Numbered from the stretch's first letter, positions 10,428 through 19,998 are shown. The stretch: DNA of 64,000 nucleotides from Methylobacterium oryzae (GCF_021398735.1 NZ_CP090349.1:1556501-1620500), one strand, 5' to 3'. Notes: generated from the letters alone by a model not told the origin. Numbers and translations are program-made.

Positions 10428-11498
10428 ATGGCCGGGGTCGGGGATACGGGGGATCGACTCGCCTGGGTCGATATCGCCAAGGGGATCTGCATCCTCCTGG
10501 TCGTCATGATGCATTCGGTCATCGGCACCGGCGAGGCCATGGGCGGCGAGGGCTTCCTCCACCCGATCGTCGCCTTCGCGAAGCCGTTCCGCATCCCGGA
10601 CTTCTTCCTGCTCTCCGGACTGTTCGTCGGGCGGGTGATCGACCGCGACTGGCGCCTGTTCTCCGACCGCCGGGTCGTCCACTTCGCCTATTTCTACCTG
10701 CTCTGGCTGGTGATCCAGTCGGTCGCCAAGTACGGCAAGATCGTCGGCGATGCCGGTCCCGCGGCCTTCGCGGCGCATCTCGCCCACGCGCTGATCGAGC
10801 CCTATTCCAGCCTCTGGTTCATCTACCTGCTGGCGGTGTTCTCGGTGGTCACCAAGGCCCTGCGCCGCGTGCCCGGCGGCGTGCTCCTCGCCGGCGCCGC
10901 CCTGCTGCAGATCGCCGACATCCGCAGCGAGTCGACCCTGATCGAGGAGTTCTGCGCCCGCTACGTCTACTTCGTCGCGGGCTACCTGTTCGCCGGGCGG
11001 ATCTTCGCGCTCGCCGACGCGGCGCGCCGCCGCGTCCCGCTCGCCCTCTGCGGCCTCGGCGCCTGGGCGGTCCTGGAAGGCTGGCTCGCGCTGACCCCGT
11101 CGGGCCTGCCGGATCATCCGACCCTCGCCAGCCTGCCGCTGGTGAGCCTCGCCCTCGGCGGGGCCGGTGCCCTCGCGATCTTGGTGGCGGCGGCTCTCAT
11201 CGGCCGCGCCGGCGGTCCGGTCGCCGAGGCGGTCCGGACCTGCGGCCAGCGCTCGATCGTGATCTACCTCGCCTTCTCGCTGCCGATGGCGGCGACCCGG
11301 GAGATCCTCGTGCGCACCGGCGCGATCGCCGATATCGGCCTCGCCAGCCTGACCGTCATGGCGATGGCGGTTGTCCTGCCGCTCATGCTGGAGCGGCTGG
11401 TCCGCGGAACGGCGCTCGACCTGCTGTTCGTCCGGCCGCGCCGGTTCCGGCTGGCCGGGTCCGGGCCTAAGCCGAGCCCGGCCCTGCAGGCGACCTGA
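10428..11498 (+). CDS. Acyltransferase family 3 membrane protein
   Basis: This 356-residue polytopic membrane protein opens with RLAWVDIAKGICILLVVMMH, the signature of acyltransferase-3 proteins (NodX/OafB/OpgC-like), with the catalytic-type His in the first helix, followed by IPDFFLLSGLFVGR in the second. About ten hydrophobic segments are visible. Members move acyl groups onto sugars of surface polysaccharides or glucans. No glycan cluster surrounds it, so the acceptor cannot be named. The start at 10428 was chosen because family homology begins within ten residues. Confidence 0.85.
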   Translation: MAGVGDTGDRLAWVDIAKGICILLVVMMHSVIGTGEAMGGEGFLHPIVAFAKPFRIPDFFLLSGLFVGRVIDRDWRLFSDRRVVHFAYFYLLWLVIQSVAKYGKIVGDAGPAAFAAHLAHALIEPYSSLWFIYLLAVFSVVTKALRRVPGGVLLAGAALLQIADIRSESTLIEEFCARYVYFVAGYLFAGRIFALADAARRRVPLALCGLGAWAVLEGWLALTPSGLPDHPTLASLPLVSLALGGAGALAILVAAALIGRAGGPVAEAVRTCGQRSIVIYLAFSLPMAATREILVRTGAIADIGLASLTVMAMAVVLPLMLERLVRGTALDLLFVRPRRFRLAGSGPKPSPALQAT

Positions 11499-11504
11499 GG
11501 GACC

Positions 11505-11750
11505 TCAGCCGTCGAAGGCGATACCGATCCGCCGGCTGCGCCGCCACGCCACGGTGGCCGGGCGCGGTTCGGTGCCCGTGCTGACACGAAGCGCGAAGCG
11601 GTCCGGCACGGCCTGATCGTCCTCGACCTCGATCTGCGCGCCGACGTCGGTGGCGTCCCAGACCAGGCAGCTCACCTCGCCGCCGTCGAGCAGCACGGCG
11701 CCGAACGTGAAGGCGTTCTTCCGGAAGGTGCCGCGGCGATTCTCCGTCAT
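11505..11750 (-). CDS. PilZ domain protein
   Basis: A small 81-residue protein beginning MTENRRGTFRKNAF. The RR..R..K segment at the N-terminus, the WDATDVGAQIEVEDD strand (the D.S..G...E position of PilZ) and the ending TVAWRRSRRIGIAFDG are typical of single-domain PilZ proteins of Rhizobiales. PilZ domains usually bind cyclic di-GMP, but the RxxxR motif here is only approximate. It converges with the acyltransferase gene (6-base gap). A diguanylate cyclase lies at 17.5 kb. Confidence 0.7.
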   Translation of the reverse strand: MTENRRGTFRKNAFTFGAVLLDGGEVSCLVWDATDVGAQIEVEDDQAVPDRFALRVSTGTEPRPATVAWRRSRRIGIAFDG

Positions 11751-11850
11751 CAGCTCCTCCGTCCCGTCTCGTGGCTCCGCGGAGCCGGACGATGCCGGAT
11801 CGCGGTTAACAGGGCAAATACGTTCCCGTGCCTGCCCTGCTCGACCGAGA

Positions 11851-12351
11851 TCAGTACTCGTCGGGATCACCCCGGTAGCGGCGTGGCCCCGGCCCGTAAT
11901 CGTCGTCGTAGGAGCGGCGCGGCGGCGGGCGGTCGTAGTCGCGGCGGTCGCGGTAGGCGTCGCGCCGGTCGTCGTAGCCGTCATTCCGGTAGCCGCCCCC
12001 GCCGCCGTAGGCACCCCCGCCGCCACCGCCGTAGCCGCCGCCGTAGCCCCCACCGCCGCCCGCGTTGATCCGCGGAGCGTACCAGCAGCTCTTCGCCTGG
12101 CCCGGCGCCGGATCGCCGAAGGTCTGGGTGTTGCAGGGCACGACGCCGCCCTGCGGGAACGGCCGGCCGTTCGTCCGGCCGGGCACGCCGTAATAGACGT
12201 TGGTGGGATAGGGCATCCGGCAGACGCCGCCCTCCTGCGCGCAGCCGACCAGGTTCACCGTGTCGAGCTGGTAGGCCTGGGCCGGGGCGGGTGCCAGCGC
12301 GCCGCCTCCCAGCGTGATGGCCCCGAAGGCCAGAGCGATCCGAATCTGCAC
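11851..12351 (-). CDS. Glycine-rich secreted protein
   Basis: From the GTG at 12351 the protein has 166 residues: a signal peptide (IRIALAFGAITLGGGALAPA, cleavage near APAQA), a cysteine-containing central part (VNLVGCAQEGGVCRMPYP and VVPCNTQTFGDPA), and a C-terminal tail of GGGYGGG-type repeats passing into an RRDYDRPPPRRSYDDD-rich end. The four or so cysteines suggest disulphides in the periplasm or outside. The start is uncertain because longer in-frame starts exist upstream, but they would bury the signal peptide. Function unknown. Confidence 0.65.
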   Translation of the reverse strand: MQIRIALAFGAITLGGGALAPAPAQAYQLDTVNLVGCAQEGGVCRMPYPTNVYYGVPGRTNGRPFPQGGVVPCNTQTFGDPAPGQAKSCWYAPRINAGGGGGYGGGYGGGGGGAYGGGGGYRNDGYDDRRDAYRDRRDYDRPPPRRSYDDDYGPGPRRYRGDPDEY

Positions 12352-12535
12352 GTCCCCGATTCCCCCGTGGTTCGCGGTGCGGGTGCCGAATAATCCGGTC
12401 GGCGGCTTCCGGCCAGCGGCCGCGCTCGCTATGGCGTCGCACAAGGATGCGCGCGGGCCGGTCCGCGGCCGGCGCGACGGTGATCGGGCGGAACGCCCCG
12501 TCGTCGGACGGGAGACGGCGCCCCGGGAGGCCTTG

Positions 12536-12919
12536 ATGAGGGATGCGTCCGCGCAGGAGCTTCTGCTGCTCAGCGCACTCCAGGAATGCCGGATCCAGCT
12601 CGACGCGGCGCGCAAGGACGAGGCGGCCCGCGCCGCCGTCCGGGAGGAGCTCGAAGCCGCGCTCCGGCGCGAGGCCGCTCTCGCGGCGGCGATCGTGGAG
12701 GAGCGCGAGCGGACCGAGGCGGTCCGCCTCGTGCTTCAGGCGCTGTTGATGAGCGTCCGCCGGTTCGGTCTGCGCCGGCGCCTGTTCGGGGCGCGCATCG
12801 CCCGGCTCGGCCGCGAGACGCCGGATTCCGGTCCGCAGGCGGCCCGCCATCCCGTGCTGCTCGCCGAGGCGCGACGGGTGCTGGGTAAGCCATCGCCCGA
12901 ACCGCCGGCCGAGCGGTGA
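12536..12919 (+). CDS. Hypothetical coiled-coil protein
   Basis: A 127-residue, Ala/Glu/Arg-rich protein with a long predicted helix (residues 8-65, heptad-like LLLLSALQECRIQLDAARKDE ...), then a basic stretch RRFGLRRRLFGARIARLGRE. No signal peptide or family is recognisable. The ATG at 12536 follows a GGGAGGCC sequence. The high-GC repetitive codon use leaves some chance that it is not a gene, but no better frame covers this interval. Confidence 0.45.
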   Translation: MRDASAQELLLLSALQECRIQLDAARKDEAARAAVREELEAALRREAALAAAIVEERERTEAVRLVLQALLMSVRRFGLRRRLFGARIARLGRETPDSGPQAARHPVLLAEARRVLGKPSPEPPAER

Positions 12920-12956
12920 CGGCGGTCGCCGCCCGAGCGCCGCGCGGCGCGGCTCC

Positions 12957-13673
12957 TCACGGCCCGGCGCCGGCGTCTCCTGGCGCCGCGGCCAGGACGA
13001 TCAGGGCCGTCAGAACGCCGAGCGGCAGGACGATGCTGCCGAAGGCGAGATGGGCGATCCCGAAGGCGCCGAACAGCGCGCCCGCGGCGAAGGCCGCGAT
13101 CGCCGGAAGCACGCGCAGGAACCTCTCCCGGGTCTGATCGCGCTGTGGGCCGCGTCCCAGGACGAGGTCGGTCGCGTCGATGACGGCCTGGCTGACGCTC
13201 ACCGTCATGACCGTGGTGGGGGCGAGATGGCCGAGAGACAGGCGGCCGATGGCGTTCTGTAACCCCATGGCCGCGACCGCGAGCATGCCGACGGCGATGG
13301 AAGCGGCACTGTCCGCTCCGCCGAGGGGCGACCACACGGTGCCACACAGCCCGAATCCCGCGAGCAGGGTCACCTCCACGGCGAGGAGCCAGGGCAGGGG
13401 GTCGAAAGCCCGCCGCTCCAGCGCCAGGGCCAGGACCCGCGCCCCCGCCACCGCTCCGACGAAGACGGGCAGCGCCAGGAGCTTGGCCACCACGCCGCTG
13501 GAGCTCGCGACCAGCTCGGCGCCGATCAGGACGAAGTTGCCGGTGACATGAGCGGTGAAGAGGCCGGTCAGGGCGATGAAGGCCGCAGCGTCGACGAAGC
13601 CGGCGACGAACGCCAGGGCGGCGCCGGCGAAGGGATCGCTCCCCGGTCTCCGAGCTCGCGCGGGACGACTCAT
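12957..13673 (-). CDS. YoaK/DUF1275 family membrane protein
   Basis: The 238-residue protein has about six transmembrane helices and the family blocks FVAGFVDAAAFIALTGLFTAHVTGN (residues 19-43) and MLAVAAMGLQNAIGRLSLGHL, followed by TTVMTVSVSQAVIDATDL. DUF1275 proteins are inner-membrane proteins of unknown function. The next gene upstream on the same strand (13678-13896) ends 4 bases before this start, which indicates cotranscription. Confidence 0.9.
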   Translation of the reverse strand: MSRPARARRPGSDPFAGAALAFVAGFVDAAAFIALTGLFTAHVTGNFVLIGAELVASSSGVVAKLLALPVFVGAVAGARVLALALERRAFDPLPWLLAVEVTLLAGFGLCGTVWSPLGGADSAASIAVGMLAVAAMGLQNAIGRLSLGHLAPTTVMTVSVSQAVIDATDLVLGRGPQRDQTRERFLRVLPAIAAFAAGALFGAFGIAHLAFGSIVLPLGVLTALIVLAAAPGDAGAGP

Positions 13674-13677
13674 CGTC

Positions 13678-13896
13678 TCAGTCGGCGAAGGGCGTCGCCG
13701 TCAGGCCGACCGGCATCCGCGGATTGGCGAAGTAGTCGGGCCAGCGATCGCAGAGATACAGGATCGCGACCAGCACGGTGGCGATCGCCAGCAGGGAGGC
13801 GAGCACCTCTGTGACCTGCGTCGCCCATTTCCCGAGCGTCGGGATCGCCATGAGGCCGCCGACGAACAGCGTGGTCACGATAACGGGTGCGGACAT
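13678..13896 (-). CDS. Small membrane protein
   Basis: A 72-residue protein with two hydrophobic helices (VIVTTLFVGGLMAIPT and VLASLLAIATVLVAILYLCD) and a short polar tail. No family is recognisable. It starts 96 bases from the divergent LysR gene and is followed after 4 bases by the DUF1275 gene, so the two are probably one operon that the divergent LysR regulator could control. Confidence 0.6.
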   Translation of the reverse strand: MSAPVIVTTLFVGGLMAIPTLGKWATQVTEVLASLLAIATVLVAILYLCDRWPDYFANPRMPVGLTATPFAD

Positions 13897-13964
13897 CGGG
13901 CAAGGCTTCGCGGCGCGGCTCTGGGACGGGGTTGTCCCGAACCCTAACGCTGCGCGGCGCCCGC

Positions 13965-13987
13965 AGGTTACCGATATCGGTTATCGT
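13965..13987. promoter_or_regulatory. Candidate LysR operator palindrome
   Basis: Between the divergent LysR and membrane-protein genes the sequence ACCGATATCGGT forms a perfect 12-base palindrome at 13970-13981. Its position just upstream of both starts fits an operator, but LysR sites are usually T-N11-A and this has not been tested. Confidence 0.4.
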
Positions 13988-13992
13988 GACTC

Positions 13993-14862
13993 ATGATAGG
14001 CAACCCGAACATCGAGCTGCTGCGCTCGTTCCTGGCCGTCGTCGAGAGCCGCAGCTTCACCGCCGCGGCGCAGGCTCTCGGTCTGCGGCAATCCACGGTG
14101 AGCGGGCACATCGCCCGGCTAGAGCAGGCGCTCGGTCGCGCGCTCCTGACGCGGGACACCCACCGGGTCGCGCCCACGCCGGACGGTCAGGCCATGATCG
14201 GCTTCGCCCGCGACGTGGTGGACGCGCAGGACCGGCTGCGCGCCTTCTTCTCGCCGGAAGGCCTGCGCGGCCGCATCCGGCTCGGCGTCTCCGAGGACTA
14301 CACCCTGTCGACCCTGGCACAGGTCCTGGCCCGCTTCGCCGATCGGCACGACGCGGTCGATCTGCAGATCACGGTCGGGCTGAGCCGCGCCCTCTACCAG
14401 GGCTACGATGCGGGCGAGCTCGACGTGATCTTCTGCAAGCGGCGGCGCGGCGACCCGCGCGGGACCTTGGCCTGGGCGGAGGATCTGATCTGGACGGGCC
14501 GGCCCGGCCTCGTGCCGGATCCGGCCAAGCCCTTGCCCCTCGTGCTCTACCCGCCACCGTCGATGACCCGCACCTTGGCGCTCGACGCCCTCGAGGCAGT
14601 GGGCCGGTCCTGGCGGGTGGCCTGCACCAGCGGAAGCCTGATGGGGCTGCGGGCCGCCGTCGAGGCGGGCCTGGGCATCGCGCCGCATTCGGCCAAGATC
14701 CTGCCGCCGGGCCTCGCCGCGATCTCCGAGGCGGCCGGCCTGCCGCCGCTCGGCGCGGTCGAGTTCGTCGTGCTCGGCCCGGGTCGCCACCACGCGGCGG
14801 CGACCGCGCTGCAGGAGACGATCCTGGCGAGCACGGGCGAGCTTCAGGGCGCCGCGCGCTAG
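13993..14862 (+). CDS. LysR family transcriptional regulator
   Basis: This 289-residue protein has the LysR winged HTH at residues 5-65 (ELLRSFLAVVESRSFTAAAQ, then LGLRQSTVSGHIARLEQALG, RDTHRVAPTPDG). The effector-binding domain follows, beginning GRIRLGVSEDY. It is divergently transcribed from the small membrane protein/DUF1275 pair, the usual arrangement between a LysR regulator and its target. The shared 96-base gap contains TTACCGATATCGGTTATCG, an imperfect palindrome around GATATC that may be the operator. The effector is unknown. Confidence 0.92.
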   Translation: MIGNPNIELLRSFLAVVESRSFTAAAQALGLRQSTVSGHIARLEQALGRALLTRDTHRVAPTPDGQAMIGFARDVVDAQDRLRAFFSPEGLRGRIRLGVSEDYTLSTLAQVLARFADRHDAVDLQITVGLSRALYQGYDAGELDVIFCKRRRGDPRGTLAWAEDLIWTGRPGLVPDPAKPLPLVLYPPPSMTRTLALDALEAVGRSWRVACTSGSLMGLRAAVEAGLGIAPHSAKILPPGLAAISEAAGLPPLGAVEFVVLGPGRHHAAATALQETILASTGELQGAAR

Positions 14863-15115
14863 GGCAGCGTCGTCCCAACACGCGGTGGCCGGGCTCGATC
14901 CCGACCGTCCGGCGCGGTCCTTAACGGATTGGCCAGCCTTTTTCCGCACCGTACCGCGAAGCGGTCACAAACGGTTTCGACAAGGATCGCCGGCGGTGCC
15001 GGCCCCGGTGTCGTTGCCGGACGGGGCGCGAAACCGCCGCATTTGGCGTGCGGAAACCGTCCTGCGGCGTGCCTGACGGTCGCGCATCGCGGCGGAACAT
15101 TCGAGAACGGGATGC

Positions 15116-17302
15116 ATGGCCAAGGGTCGGGGCAGGATTGAGCCGAACTTCGACGTGCCCGAAGGGCGCGCGCGGGATCGCGGCGAACTCGACCTGCGCC
15201 TGACCCGTGAGGACCGCCCCGGGGCAGGAGACGGCGTGGCGAAGCGATCGGGCGGCGGAGCGCGGCAGCCGAGCAAGGCGCCGGCGCGGACAACGGGGCG
15301 GGCGAAGGCCTCGGGTCGCGGCCGACGCCGGCGTTCCTGGCTCGGCCGCATCGTCTACGGCTGCGTCGTCCTCGGCCTCTGGGGGGTGATCGGGCTCGCG
15401 GGGCTCATCGCTTACCACGCCTCGCAGCTGCCACCGATCGACCAGCTCGCGGTGCCGAAGCGTCCGCCCAACATCGCGATCCTGGCGAGCGACGGCTCCC
15501 TGCTCGCCAACCGCGGCGAGACCGGCGGCCGCGTCGTGTCGATCAAGGAGCTGCCGCCCTACCTGCCGCGCGCCTTCGTGGCGATCGAGGATCGGCGCTT
15601 CTACCAGCATTTCGGCGTCGACCCGGTCGGTATCATGCGGGCCATCGGCCAGAACCTGACCCGGCGCGGCGTGGCGCAGGGCGGCTCGACCCTCACCCAG
15701 CAGCTCGCCAAGAACCTGTTCCTGACCCCGGAGCGCTCGGCCTCGCGCAAGATCCAGGAGGCGATCCTCGCGCTCTGGCTCGAGCACAAGTACACGAAGG
15801 ACGAGATCCTCGAACTCTACCTGAACCGCGTCTATTTCGGCGCCGGCGCCTACGGCGTCGAGGCGGCGGCGCAGCGCTATTTCGGCAAGCCTGCCAAGGA
15901 GGTGAGCCTCGCGCAGGCCGCGATGCTCGGCGGCCTCGTGCAGGCGCCCTCGCGCCTTGCCCCGAACCGCAACCTCCCGGCCGCCCAGGCCCGCGCCGCG
16001 CAGGTGCTCGCCGCCATGCAGGAGCTGGGCTTCGCGTCGGCGCAGGACGTCAAGGTGGCGCTCGCCCAGCCGGCGAAGCCCGCCAACGCCCGCGGCGGCG
16101 GGTCGGCCAACTACGTCGCCGACCTCGTGATGGACGTGCTCGACGATTACGTCGGCAAGTTCGACACCGACATCACGGTCCAGACCACGGTCGATCCGAG
16201 CCTCCAGGCGGCGGCCGAGAAGGCGCTCACCGACGAGCTCAACGCCAAGGGCACGCGCTACAACGTCAGCCAGGGGGCGCTGGTCTCGATGCGGCCGGAC
16301 GGCGCCATCCGCGCCCTGATCGGCGGCCGCGACTACGCGCAGAGCCAGTTCAACCGGGCCACGACCGCCAAGCGTCAGCCCGGCTCCTCGTTCAAGCCCT
16401 TCGTGTACCTCGCGGCCGTGGAGCACGGCGCCACGCCCGACACGGTCCGGGAGGACGCGCCGATCCGGATCGGCAACTGGGCGCCGGAGAACTACTCCCA
16501 CCGCTACGAGGGTCCCGTCACCCTGCGGACGGCGCTCGCCCAGTCGCTCAACACCGTCGCGGTGCGCCTCGGCCAGGAGGTCGGGCCGAAGACCGTGGTC
16601 CAGACCGCCCAGCGGCTCGGCATCACCTCGCCGCTCCAGGCCAACGGCTCCATCGCCCTCGGCACGTCCGAGGTCACGCTCTTGGAGATGGTCGGCGCCT
16701 ACGGGGCCTTCGCCAACGGTGGCATCGGCGTGATCCCCTACGTGGTCACCGCCGTGAAGAGCCAGGACGGGAAGGTCCTCTACAAGCGGTCCGACAACGG
16801 TCTGGGCCGGGTCATCGACGCCAACGCCGACGGCATGATGAACGCCATGATGCACGAGACCTTCGTCAGCGGCACCGGCAAGAAGGCCGACATTCCCGGC
16901 TGGGACCTCGCGGGCAAGAGCGGCACCACCCAGGATTACCGCGACGCGTGGTTCATGGGTTTCTCGGGCAGCCTCGTGACCGGCGTCTGGCTCGGCAACG
17001 ACGACGGCGAGCTCACCAAGAAGGTCACCGGCGGCAACCTGCCGGCGGAGATCTGGAAGACCTATATGACCCAAGCCCTGAAGGGGCAGACGCCGGTCCC
17101 GCTCCCGGGCCTCAACCGCTGGCGCCGCCAGCCGGAGACGACCGCCTCGGTGGCGAGTGCCGCCCCGGCGGGCCCGGGCGGGCTCCTGGGCCAGATCCTC
17201 GGCGAGCCGGAGGCCCCGGCGCCGCGCCAGGCCGCACCGTCGCGGCGCGCACCGAAGGACGACCGCAACTTCATCGAGAAGCTGTTCGGCATCGGTGACT
17301 GA
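15116..17302 (+). CDS. Penicillin-binding protein 1A (GT51 plus transpeptidase)
   Basis: A 728-residue bifunctional peptidoglycan synthase. A basic cytoplasmic tail (1-75) precedes one membrane anchor (about 78-103). The glycosyltransferase-51 domain (about 125-300) shows AFVAIEDRRFYQHFGVDP with the catalytic Glu, GGSTLTQQLAKNL and RKIQEAILALWLE. The transpeptidase has GSSFKPF (SxxK, about residue 422), the SLN triad in AQSLNTVAV, and KSGTTQDYRDAW (about 600). It ends in an Ala/Pro-rich tail with a basic end. It polymerises and crosslinks glycan strands in the periplasm. Confidence 0.95.
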   Translation: MAKGRGRIEPNFDVPEGRARDRGELDLRLTREDRPGAGDGVAKRSGGGARQPSKAPARTTGRAKASGRGRRRRSWLGRIVYGCVVLGLWGVIGLAGLIAYHASQLPPIDQLAVPKRPPNIAILASDGSLLANRGETGGRVVSIKELPPYLPRAFVAIEDRRFYQHFGVDPVGIMRAIGQNLTRRGVAQGGSTLTQQLAKNLFLTPERSASRKIQEAILALWLEHKYTKDEILELYLNRVYFGAGAYGVEAAAQRYFGKPAKEVSLAQAAMLGGLVQAPSRLAPNRNLPAAQARAAQVLAAMQELGFASAQDVKVALAQPAKPANARGGGSANYVADLVMDVLDDYVGKFDTDITVQTTVDPSLQAAAEKALTDELNAKGTRYNVSQGALVSMRPDGAIRALIGGRDYAQSQFNRATTAKRQPGSSFKPFVYLAAVEHGATPDTVREDAPIRIGNWAPENYSHRYEGPVTLRTALAQSLNTVAVRLGQEVGPKTVVQTAQRLGITSPLQANGSIALGTSEVTLLEMVGAYGAFANGGIGVIPYVVTAVKSQDGKVLYKRSDNGLGRVIDANADGMMNAMMHETFVSGTGKKADIPGWDLAGKSGTTQDYRDAWFMGFSGSLVTGVWLGNDDGELTKKVTGGNLPAEIWKTYMTQALKGQTPVPLPGLNRWRRQPETTASVASAAPAGPGGLLGQILGEPEAPAPRQAAPSRRAPKDDRNFIEKLFGIGD

Positions 17303-17537
17303 CGCTCCGTGGTTTCCGCGTTCGTCGGGACCAGGCGGCGGCGCGCGTTGCGGGCGAGAGGCGGCCCGCGGCGCGCGCCTTCGTGCATCTGCGCGATCAC
17401 ACCCGGGCTCCGGCCCACGGTGAACGCGTCGAGGCGGGACTGACAGCCACGGCGGCCTGTATTTGTATTAGCGGTGATTCAGCGCTTCTTAGTGCCGCCA
17501 ATAACCGCTTTTTCAATCTTCGTGGACGTAAGATCGG

Positions 17538-19145
17538 GTGAACAGTAAGCCCGTCAACCGCAATGGCGCGGTTCGTGGCAGCCCGATCGAGCCAATGCTC
17601 CTGCGCGCGACCGCTACAGCGATCAGAGCTCACCTGGACGATCGCGCCTCGCGCCTGATCGCGGCGGCCGGCACATGCCTACTGCTCTGCCTCGCGCTGC
17701 TCGGCGTCTATCTCTGCCTGGATCTGCGGGACGTCGCTTGGCACAACGCCCGCCGCAACGCCGGGAATCTCCTGGCGGTGATCGAGGAGGGCGTCGGCCA
17801 TAGCCTGCGGGTCTACGACCTCTCGCTGCGGAACTCCGCACGGCTCGCGAGTCGCGCCGACATCGCGGCCTTGGACCCGGATATTCGGCGCCTGGCGCTG
17901 TTCGACACGGCTGTGGCGGGCTCCGGCCTCGGTCCGATCGCTGTCACGGACGCGGCCGGCGACGTCCGGCTGACGAGCGATCCCGGCGTGCGGACCCGGC
18001 CCAACATGCGCACGCTGCCGGAATTCGAGTTCCATCGGTCGAATCCCGAAGGCGGCCTGATCCTGTCCGGGCCGACCGTATCTCTCATGACCGGTGAGCC
18101 CATCATCCGCATGACCCGGCGGATCTGGACGCCCGACGGCTCATTCGCCGGGATCGTGTCGGGATCGATCAGGCTCGCGCATTTTCAGGCGCTGTTCGAG
18201 CGCCTGCATTTCGACGACGGCATCGCTCTGAACGTCTTCCACCGGGACGGGACGCTGCTGATCCGGGCGCCGGCACGGCCGGAGGCGCTCGGCCAGAACA
18301 TCAGCGCGAGCCCCGGCTACAAGATGTACCGGGCCAAGGCGCGCGGCGAGTTCCAGGGGCGCTCGTTCCTCGACGGCGTCGAGCGGGTCTACAGCTTCGC
18401 CGACCTCGACGACCTGCCGCTGATCGTGACCGTGGCGACGGACGTCGACAGCATCCGCAGCGGCTGGATCTACAAGGCGGCGATCGTCGCCGTCCTGATC
18501 CTGTGCCTCTGCCTCCTCGCCTTCGGCCTGACGATCCTGCTGCACCGGGAGGTCGGGCGCCACGTGGCCGCGGAAGCCTCCAGCCGCGAGGCCAACGCCG
18601 CGCTCGCCGTGCTCGCGCGGACCGACGGCCTGACGGGCCTGCCGAACCGGCGCAGCTACGACGAGCACTTCGCCGTGGAGTGGAAGCGGGCCGCACAGCT
18701 GCGGACGCCCCTGGCGCTGTTGATCGTCGATGCTGACCACTTCAAGCAGTTCAACGACCGCTTCGGTCACCAGCGCGGCGACGAGGCGCTGAAAGCGGTG
18801 GCGGAGTGCCTGCAACGCACCCTCGATACCGCCGGCCTGAGCTTCCGGATCGGCGGCGAGGAGTTCGTCGCCCTGTTACCGAGCGTCGACGCGACGGCCG
18901 CCAGCGTCGCGGCGGAGCGCGTCCGCCGGGCCGTGGTGAACCTCCGCATCCCCCACGCCCCGGAGGTCGGTGGCATCGCGACGGTGAGCATCGGCGTCGC
19001 CTGTGCCGATCCGGCCGGCGGCGATCCGCCCGAAGGGCTGTTCACGGCGGCCGACGCCGCCCTCTACGCGGCCAAGAAGGCCGGGCGCAACCGCGTCCGC
19101 GCCGCCGCGCCGGCGGATCCCGTGGCCCTGGCGCTGCGGGCCTGA
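17538..19145 (+). CDS. Membrane diguanylate cyclase with dCACHE-like sensor
   Basis: The 535-residue protein has a first membrane helix at about 40-62, a periplasmic sensor domain (about 65-310, dCACHE-like, with MTGEPIIRMTRRIWTPDG and DLPLIVTVATDV), a second helix near 313-338, and a GGDEF domain (about 370-525). Active-site motifs are ARTDGLTGLPNRRSYDE, ADHFKQFNDRFGHQRGDEAL and RIGGEEF, so it should make cyclic di-GMP. The start used is a GTG at 17538; the ATG at 17595 is an alternative. No EAL domain is present. A PilZ protein lies 6 kb away. Confidence 0.9.
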   Translation: MNSKPVNRNGAVRGSPIEPMLLRATATAIRAHLDDRASRLIAAAGTCLLLCLALLGVYLCLDLRDVAWHNARRNAGNLLAVIEEGVGHSLRVYDLSLRNSARLASRADIAALDPDIRRLALFDTAVAGSGLGPIAVTDAAGDVRLTSDPGVRTRPNMRTLPEFEFHRSNPEGGLILSGPTVSLMTGEPIIRMTRRIWTPDGSFAGIVSGSIRLAHFQALFERLHFDDGIALNVFHRDGTLLIRAPARPEALGQNISASPGYKMYRAKARGEFQGRSFLDGVERVYSFADLDDLPLIVTVATDVDSIRSGWIYKAAIVAVLILCLCLLAFGLTILLHREVGRHVAAEASSREANAALAVLARTDGLTGLPNRRSYDEHFAVEWKRAAQLRTPLALLIVDADHFKQFNDRFGHQRGDEALKAVAECLQRTLDTAGLSFRIGGEEFVALLPSVDATAASVAAERVRRAVVNLRIPHAPEVGGIATVSIGVACADPAGGDPPEGLFTAADAALYAAKKAGRNRVRAAAPADPVALALRA

Positions 19146-19158
19146 GCGGGCCCGCGGC

Positions 19159-19998
19159 TCACAGCATCGGCAGCATCCGGGGCCGCGGTCCGCGGGGGAA
19201 ATGCGCGTCGATCAGGGCGATCTCGGCCGCGCCGAGGTGCAGGTCCGCCGCGCCGGCATTCTCGACGGCCCGGTCCGGGCGACCGGTCTTGGGGATCGTG
19301 AACGTGCCCGGCAGCCGGGTCAGGTAGGCGAGGGCCACCGCGTAGGGCGTCGTGCCGTGGTTCTGCGCGATGCCCGCCAGGACGCGGCCGCCCGCGCTGG
19401 CCGGATCGGGGAAGTCGCCGCTGCCGAAGGGCGAGTAGCCCACCATGGCGACGCCGTGCTTCTCGCACCAGGGCAGCACGGCGTGCTCGATGGCCCGCTC
19501 GTTCAGGTGGTAGAGGACCTGATTGCAGGCGATCCGGTCCGGCCCCGCGATGGCCCGGACGCGATCGAGATCCTCGACGTCGAAGTTGCTGACGCCCCAG
19601 GACAGGATCTTGCCGGCCCGGCGCAGATCCTCGAAGCCCGCGATCGTCTCCTCGAGCGGGTGCTGACCCGGCCAGTGCAGCAGGTAGCAGTCCAGCCGGT
19701 CCGTCCGCAGACGCTGGAGCGACGCCTCACAGGCCCGCGCGACGCCCCGGCGCGTAGCGTTGCCCGGCACCACCTTGGAGACGAGGAACACCTCCTCGCG
19801 GCAATCCGCGACGGCGGCGGCGACGATCGCCTCCGCGTCCCCGTACATCTCCGCGGTGTCGATATGGGTCATGCCGGCGTCGATCCCGGCCCGCAGCGCC
19901 CGGACCGCGTCCGTCCGGTCCGAACTGTCGATGTGCCACGTGCCCTGGCCGATCACCGGCACAGAGACGCGCGTCGCGCCGAAGCTCCTGGCGTACAT
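19159..19998 (-). CDS. Aldo/keto reductase
   Basis: A 279-residue NADPH-dependent oxidoreductase with the full catalytic tetrad: Asp and Tyr in HIDTAEMYGDAE (residues 46-57), Lys in EVFLVSKVVPGNA, and His in CYLLHWPGQHP. The C-terminal NADP-binding segment IPKTGRPDRAVENAGA is also present. The fold is a cytoplasmic TIM barrel. It converges with the diguanylate cyclase gene (13 bases apart). The substrate cannot be deduced. Confidence 0.93.
   Translation of the reverse strand: MYARSFGATRVSVPVIGQGTWHIDSSDRTDAVRALRAGIDAGMTHIDTAEMYGDAEAIVAAAVADCREEVFLVSKVVPGNATRRGVARACEASLQRLRTDRLDCYLLHWPGQHPLEETIAGFEDLRRAGKILSWGVSNFDVEDLDRVRAIAGPDRIACNQVLYHLNERAIEHAVLPWCEKHGVAMVGYSPFGSGDFPDPASAGGRVLAGIAQNHGTTPYAVALAYLTRLPGTFTIPKTGRPDRAVENAGAADLHLGAAEIALIDAHFPRGPRPRMLPML

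Noticed and set aside
11980..12060. Short repeats in the glycine-rich gene that look like a tandem array
   Set aside because: They are codon-level GGYGGG repeats in a protein, with no spacers or palindromic CRISPR repeats. No CRISPR array was found in the window.
17303..17537. Possible small RNA between the penicillin-binding protein and diguanylate cyclase genes
   Set aside because: The gap has an AT-richer block suitable for a promoter, but no stable terminator or known RNA pattern.
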